A stretch of 64,000 bases of DNA from Rallus limicola (Eukaryota; Chordata; Aves; Gruiformes; Rallidae). Location of the stretch: positions 124,001-188,000 of the forward strand of contig JAKCOZ010000326.1 in assembly GCA_022605955.1 (NCBI GenBank), in the 5' to 3' direction. Shown here piece by piece: positions 59,419 through 64,000 of this stretch. The notes beneath the pieces were generated by a model that made no database searches, was not told where the DNA came from, and saw nothing but the letters and a program-made list of their open reading frames with translations. A program made the position numbers and the translations under genes. Position 1 is the first letter of the stretch; each line of letters begins with the position of its first letter.

Positions 59419-61629
59419 CTAAGCAATAAAGTCCTGATTTAAGAGTGTAAAAGTAAGTTGCATTGGTTATCTCATGATAATTTGGTGCAGTTATTGGTAC
59501 ACATATAAACATCACCCCAATTTCTCTGCACAAAAGAGTAAATCAGTGTGTTTTAAGCAATTCAGCCATTATGTTACAACTGAATAGTCTCTTGACCTTG
59601 GAAAACATATCCTTTCTATATAAGTTGATGAAGGAAATGCACATAGAATTAAAACTTGTTAGCGACTAAAAGTATTTACTTCTAAAGATATTTTTGTAAT
59701 TATTTATTGAAACCAGCTAAGAACAATTAAATTTTTATGGATTGGTTTTTTTTTGTTTCCTTCATGTTCCTATTTCCTATTAAAATAGGCTTCTGTGTAG
59801 ACTACGTCTTAGAAGAACTCACAACTTCCTTTTTTAAAGTGTTTCCATGTGTATAAGAGTTCCCACTGTGTATTATGACATACTGCTTTAAATTACAGAC
59901 TGTATTCTCACTAAGAGTCTCAAATTTGGGCATTTTCATTTCCCTGAAAGAATACTTCAAGCCTAATATCCCTGGTTGACATGAATGTTCTTCCCACTAT
60001 CCCACTGCAAATTTCCATTCCTTTACTACGATGACTTACTGGTTGTCAGACCATCTGCTCATCATTCTAATTATGGCTCCACCCCTTGGTGTTTACAAAC
60101 GTCAGATATTAAAAAACATAGCTCATATTGGCAAGTGTTCACTCAAATTCTGATGATGGGGCTGAGCTTTCTTTATAAAATCCCAGTGAATCACTGAAAC
60201 TTGTGATTGGTTTAATGGAAGTGTAGGCAATTATTTGTGAACTTTAGCAGCCTTCCAGAGTACATTTATGTCTTTTCAGTCATTCCTTCCAGTGACATTG
60301 GTAAAACAGTTTGAAGATACAAAAATGGTAAGTTAAAATAAGTTATCTTCTACTACAAAACAATAATAACTTGGTTACATACACAGTTCTATTAAGGTGC
60401 TTTGAATTACACAGCAGCTATTTTGTTTTAATCCAAAATCTTTAAAATTGTCAGTGTATAAACAGATCTGGAGAAGGAAGAATTCTTTGGAGGCAATATG
60501 TTGGGAAGCAATCCTTCCTTTTTATTGAGTCATCTTTACCAAAATTTTCTGTTTTGTTTGAAAATTTGGCTTAGATTTGAAAGCTCTATTTTAAGGAGCA
60601 GGAATACATTTTTGGTAAGAGTTCTGCTTCTTTGTCCAAAAGTAGCTACTAGAGCACACACCTTTTAAAATATTTCAGTCAACTGGCAAAAAATAGGAAG
60701 TTGCCCAAAAACATGGAAAAAAAAACCCAAACCCAAAACAACAACAACAATGAAACCAGAAACCCAAACCAAATATTTATTAAATAGCTCTTAAATAAGC
60801 AGTAGAATAATTAGATCAGTATTCACTAATGGGTATCTGAAAATAAGGAAGACAAGATAAAGTGTTAATAGACTCCAGGGTCTCATATACTAGCCTTCAA
60901 GTCAGAAAAGCTGACTTCTTGGCTAGACTTTGTAACTGATCTACCCGACACCATGACTCTTATTTAACCTCCAACTTTTTATCCAGTTTGATTTTAAATT
61001 CATTGGCCCAGCAACTATGTTACCAGATATAGAGTCCTACAAGCCTTTGAACTTAAATAAGGCCACTAGATACTGTTATAATAATCTGTTACTCTTCTGA
61101 GGTCAGGTTGGTTGACCTAATGGACTTCAAGAGCTCAGTGAAGGGACTGCTTCATAACAATCATAACAATCAGTATTACTTTGTTAAAAAAAATAAAAAT
61201 AAAATAAATTAAGGAATAAAAAAGTCTAAATTCACAGCAAGTATTATCTACATAACATGATGTGACCAGCACTACCCTGATCATTTTTATGTCTCATCTC
61301 TCCAATGCACTGATGGAATCATTATATTTGCAAAACTGTTGCTGGCATTTCCCTTTGCTATCTCTGACAAGCTCTTTTGTGTCAATGCCATTGCTTTTCA
61401 GGGATGCACAACCAGTGTTCCCTTTTGTAGCAAGCATGTTTCTAACGCACTCTTTGATGTATCCAATGATAGTGTCATGAATACTGACACATCATACCAT
61501 TTCAGCAGTGGAAGCTATGTCTGTCTGAAAGTTTTGCCCAAAGCTTTTTTGACATTCTCCCTCCCACTGATGTCTTTAGATTTTTTTGCTTTCATTTTTT
61601 CCCACCAGGGTTACACTTATTAGCGAGGG
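59419..61629. other. Unique AT-rich intergenic DNA
   Basis: An AAACCC/AACAAC tract lies at 60718-60772 and an A-rich AAATAAAA tract at 61184-61225. No gene was recognised; the 72- and 94-residue frames at 61262-61623 overlap each other and lack domains. Confidence 0.5.
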
Positions 61630-61822
61630 GATTTTTGTTTGTTTGGTAGGGTTTGGTTTTAGTTTGTTTGTTTGATTTGGTTTGGTTTTTAAAAATTATT
61701 TCCATTTGTTTTGTTACTGTTGTAGTTTCTGGTTTGGTTTGGGGTTTTTTTTTGGGTTTTTTTGGTGGTTTTTTTGTGGGTTTTTTTTTACGCACACTCA
61801 CACACACATATAAATATATATA
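61630..61822 (+). repeat. Long T/G-rich low-complexity tract ending in CA/TA repeats
   Basis: TTTGTTTGG, GGTTTGG and GGGTTTTTTT units from 61630 to about 61790, then CACACTCACACACACATA and a TATAAATA stretch. It is the longest of the T/G tracts in the window. Confidence 0.85.
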
Positions 61823-63208
61823 TAAATTTTATTCTAGATAATGTGTTTGCGTATCATGGACAGATGAGAAAAGTACTCTTGTGGCTCATTCATTCTCTGG
61901 CTCCTTCCCAGAAGTCTATCCCTGTCTAGGCAACTGACTCACAAGATGAGGAAGAACAGATGCTTAGAGGCGAAATTTTAAAATGTTGAAAAGTCAGTGC
62001 CTATTATAAACAATTCTTAGTTTACAGCTTCTCTATAAATCAAGGGGACATGCTTCCTATGATCCATTTCAGGACCTGCAAAATTTTTTTGATAATATAA
62101 ATAAATAATAAATAAAACCACCTCAGGCAAAAGGATGAAAAAACCCCAACAAAACACAAAACCCCAAAAATTTCTCACAGGAATGAGATTGCTCACACAT
62201 ATAAAATTATTACATAAGTACAATGAATATATGACAGTTATCTCTTTACCAAATTAACGTTTTAATGTGAACCTCTGTAAAACAAAACCCATGCTTTACT
62301 ATTGCTTTTTACTTTGTCAATGAATGTTTTGTATTTTCTTCAGATTTACTTTTTTGGAGAAAATGGGATGTAAAAGCAACAGAGGAAGAGGAAAAGAGAC
62401 TGAAGGAATGACTTAAAAAAAATAAAGAAAAAAACCCCACACTAACACTCTCCCCCTGCCCCATAACCAACAACTGGAGTTGAAATCTTTGTTCCTCAAC
62501 ATTTTCTGTATGGTTGTGGAGCAGATAACTATTTCTGCATCTCCATGACTTGCTAGCACCTCAATCATGTGAGCTTGAATCAGATGAAAACTGGCAGATG
62601 CTCAGACAGATATGTCAAAAGGAAGACTCAAGTGTCTGGCTCCTGTCTTACATGCCATGAGAAAAGGGACAACACTTCACACATCTGGGGCACTTTCTCT
62701 GTGCTTCCATGTGTTGACAAAGCCAGGCAAGCTGCCATTGATCTGTGGCTTCTGAGGATCCAATGGTCCTGGGGAAAGCTTGGGGATCTGTGCTGCAGAG
62801 GAAGTTGTTTCCGAACAAAAGGAGAAACCTGCATTAAGCCCTGTCACTAATGGCAGAATACTTCCATGACCTGTTAGGTCCCACATTCTAGGAAATAAGA
62901 AAGGCATTTTTTTTCCTCCCAGAGTGTATCAATAACAATTTTTTTGTGTGCCTTAAAAAGTGGAGTGTAAACTGATGGTTGCAGCCCTTGGGTTTGGAGA
63001 TCACTATTACCTACAAAGCTAAAGGATGTTCTGGGTCTGCTGGTTTGCTATACAGATAAAGGTTAATTTTCAAATGCATAATGAGGCAGTACTCTGGGTA
63101 AAATCTATGTCTGTAGGCATGTTCAAACTAGGAACATTGCACAAAGGGGCTCAAAATTAGCCACCAGTGCTTACTATAATGGAAAGCAGTCCTAGCCGCT
63201 TCAGCCAC
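61823..63208. other. Unique intergenic DNA
   Basis: No repeat family was recognised; an AACCCCAACAAAAC tract lies at 62137-62170. Overlapping frames at 62569-62907 on both strands lack known domains. Confidence 0.5.
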
Positions 63209-63796
63209 TGTCCTGGTTTCAGCTAGAACACAGTTAATTTTCTTTCTAACAGTTGGTGCAACGGTGTTTGGGAGTTAGGATGAGAGCAATGCTGATAATA
63301 CCCTGATGTTTTTTAGTTGTTGCCAAGCAGTCAAGGACTTTTCAGTTATTCATGTTGTCCTGCTAACAAGAAGCAGGATGGGGGGCAGGGAGAGCACCTG
63401 GGAAGCTGGGAGGCGATACAGAAGGGGCAGGTGACCCAAATTGGCCATTGAGGGTATTCCATGTCAATGACATCACTCTCAGCATAAAGTGGGGCTGGTG
63501 GTGGGAGAAGCATGTGGTTATAGGACAGGCAGTTTCTGGGGATGGTCCAGCTTCAGGACAGCTCTGATCTGTAAGGCCTGAGTTGTGTGGTTCAGTGATA
63601 AACTTGGTTGTGTATCATCAGTTTAATATATTGTTGCTATTCTGTCTCTGCTGTCCCAATAACCTATCCTTAACCTAACCTACAAGGTTTACCTTTGGTT
63701 CTTTTTTTTTTTTTTTCCTTTTCACCTTCCCCTTCACCTCCCCAGTGCAAGCAGCTACGTGGTGCTCAGCTCCTGGCTGGGGGCAGAGCCACAACA
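63209..63796 (+). mobile_element. Solo LTR of an avian endogenous retrovirus, 588 bp
   Basis: Begins TGTCCTGGTTTCAGCTAGAA with a CAGTTAATTTTCTTTCTAAC block. It passes a TATTCCATGTCAATGACATC / AGCATAAAGTGG segment resembling the U3 end and a possible TATA region, and ends TCAGCTCCTGGCTGGGGGCA-GAGCCACAACA. It starts TG and ends CA. The flanks (GCCAC and TCTAC) are not an exact duplication. No primer-binding site follows it, so it is a solo LTR. It is the closest to the family consensus of the four copies here. Confidence 0.88.
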
Positions 63797-64000
63797 TCTA
63801 CTGAAGAGAAGGCATTTTTAAGACAGGTAGAATGTTGTTCTAATGTAACTTGTAAAACATCACCAAATAGATATGATTTGCACTGCATCAGGCACCTGCA
63901 TCGAGCTGGAGATGGCTACATGCCTTTACATCACATTCCCCATGGCACAATAGAAACACATCTTGGAAAACTGCTTCACCAGAAAGTCTACCCTTTATGA
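63797..64000 (+). other. Unassigned DNA at the right edge
   Basis: An open frame enters from the LTR and ends at the TGA that closes the window. The part outside the LTR covers about 67 codons and contains histidine-rich residues (HHIPHGTIETHLGKLLHQ). No family was recognised. It may belong to a feature continuing to the right. Confidence 0.2.

Noticed and set aside
15906..62170. Telomere-like interstitial repeats in the T/G tracts
   Set aside because: No TTAGGG units; the tracts are irregular mixtures of T runs and G pairs or triplets.
63209..64000. 5' LTR of a provirus extending to the right
   Set aside because: No tRNA primer-binding site follows 63796 and no gag-like sequence is seen in the remaining 200 bases.
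1..64000. CRISPR arrays, operons, prokaryotic or phage systems
   Set aside because: Composition, CR1 LINEs and ERV LTRs show vertebrate nuclear DNA; no regular direct-repeat and spacer array is present.
1..64000. tRNA and rRNA genes
   Set aside because: No tRNA cloverleaf with A and B boxes or rRNA-like sequence was seen by eye; only tRNA-derived SINE relics were found.

Overview
The window reads as bird genomic DNA from a gene-poor interval. The evidence is the mix of repeats: many 5'-truncated CR1 LINE copies ending in the avian ATTCTATG/ATTCTGTG tail, and solo LTRs of avian endogenous retroviruses, including a family running from TGTCCTGGTTTCAG to GGTTAAACCACGACA. To these are added small CORE-SINE (MIR-like) relics, low to moderate GC by eye, and long polypyrimidine microsatellites. 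The species cannot be fixed from sequence alone. No intact protein-coding gene, rRNA or tRNA was found. Short open frames are scattered throughout, but apart from those inside CR1 or microsatellites none resembles a known protein.

Layout. 1-4080: unique AT-rich DNA. 4081-4575: a 40-bp LTR-termini remnant with a perfect 5-bp duplication, then a CR1 whose 5' part is inverted. 4576-8594: unique. 8595-9977: a CR1 split by a 1057-bp solo LTR with a perfect 5-bp duplication. 9978-17099: mostly unique, with two CR1 3' ends and an unexplained pair of open frames on the minus strand near 10.2-10.8 kb. 17100-20000: a solo LTR and an older LTR-like fragment. 20310-24960: a palindrome, two large pentanucleotide arrays and three CR1 3' ends. 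24960-36770: mainly unique DNA with low-complexity tracts, a POU-motif cluster and a MIR-like relic. 36775-37305: a solo LTR on the minus strand. 37306-41876: unique, with a well-formed exon-like segment at 39661-39731. 41877-42721: the longest piece of CR1 ORF2. 43140-43620: unique sequence dense in developmental factor motifs. 45450-45835: a 32-bp minisatellite beside a MIR-like SINE. 47.6-54 kb: three more CR1 copies. 54-63.2 kb: unique DNA with G/T-rich tracts. 63209-63796: a solo LTR near the right edge.

There is no operon or pathway to describe. The biology visible is repeat turnover: CR1 retrotransposition, ERV insertion followed by LTR-LTR recombination, microsatellite expansion, and possibly regulatory elements or noncoding RNA exons in the unique DNA. 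I found no convincing new gene system. The best items for a second look are the 40-bp LTR remnant, the perfect (CCCTT)n array whose complementary strand is an uninterrupted run of G-quadruplex units, the long palindrome at 20.3 kb, and the exon-like segment at 39.66 kb. Family assignments rest on recalled consensus features, not on a search.
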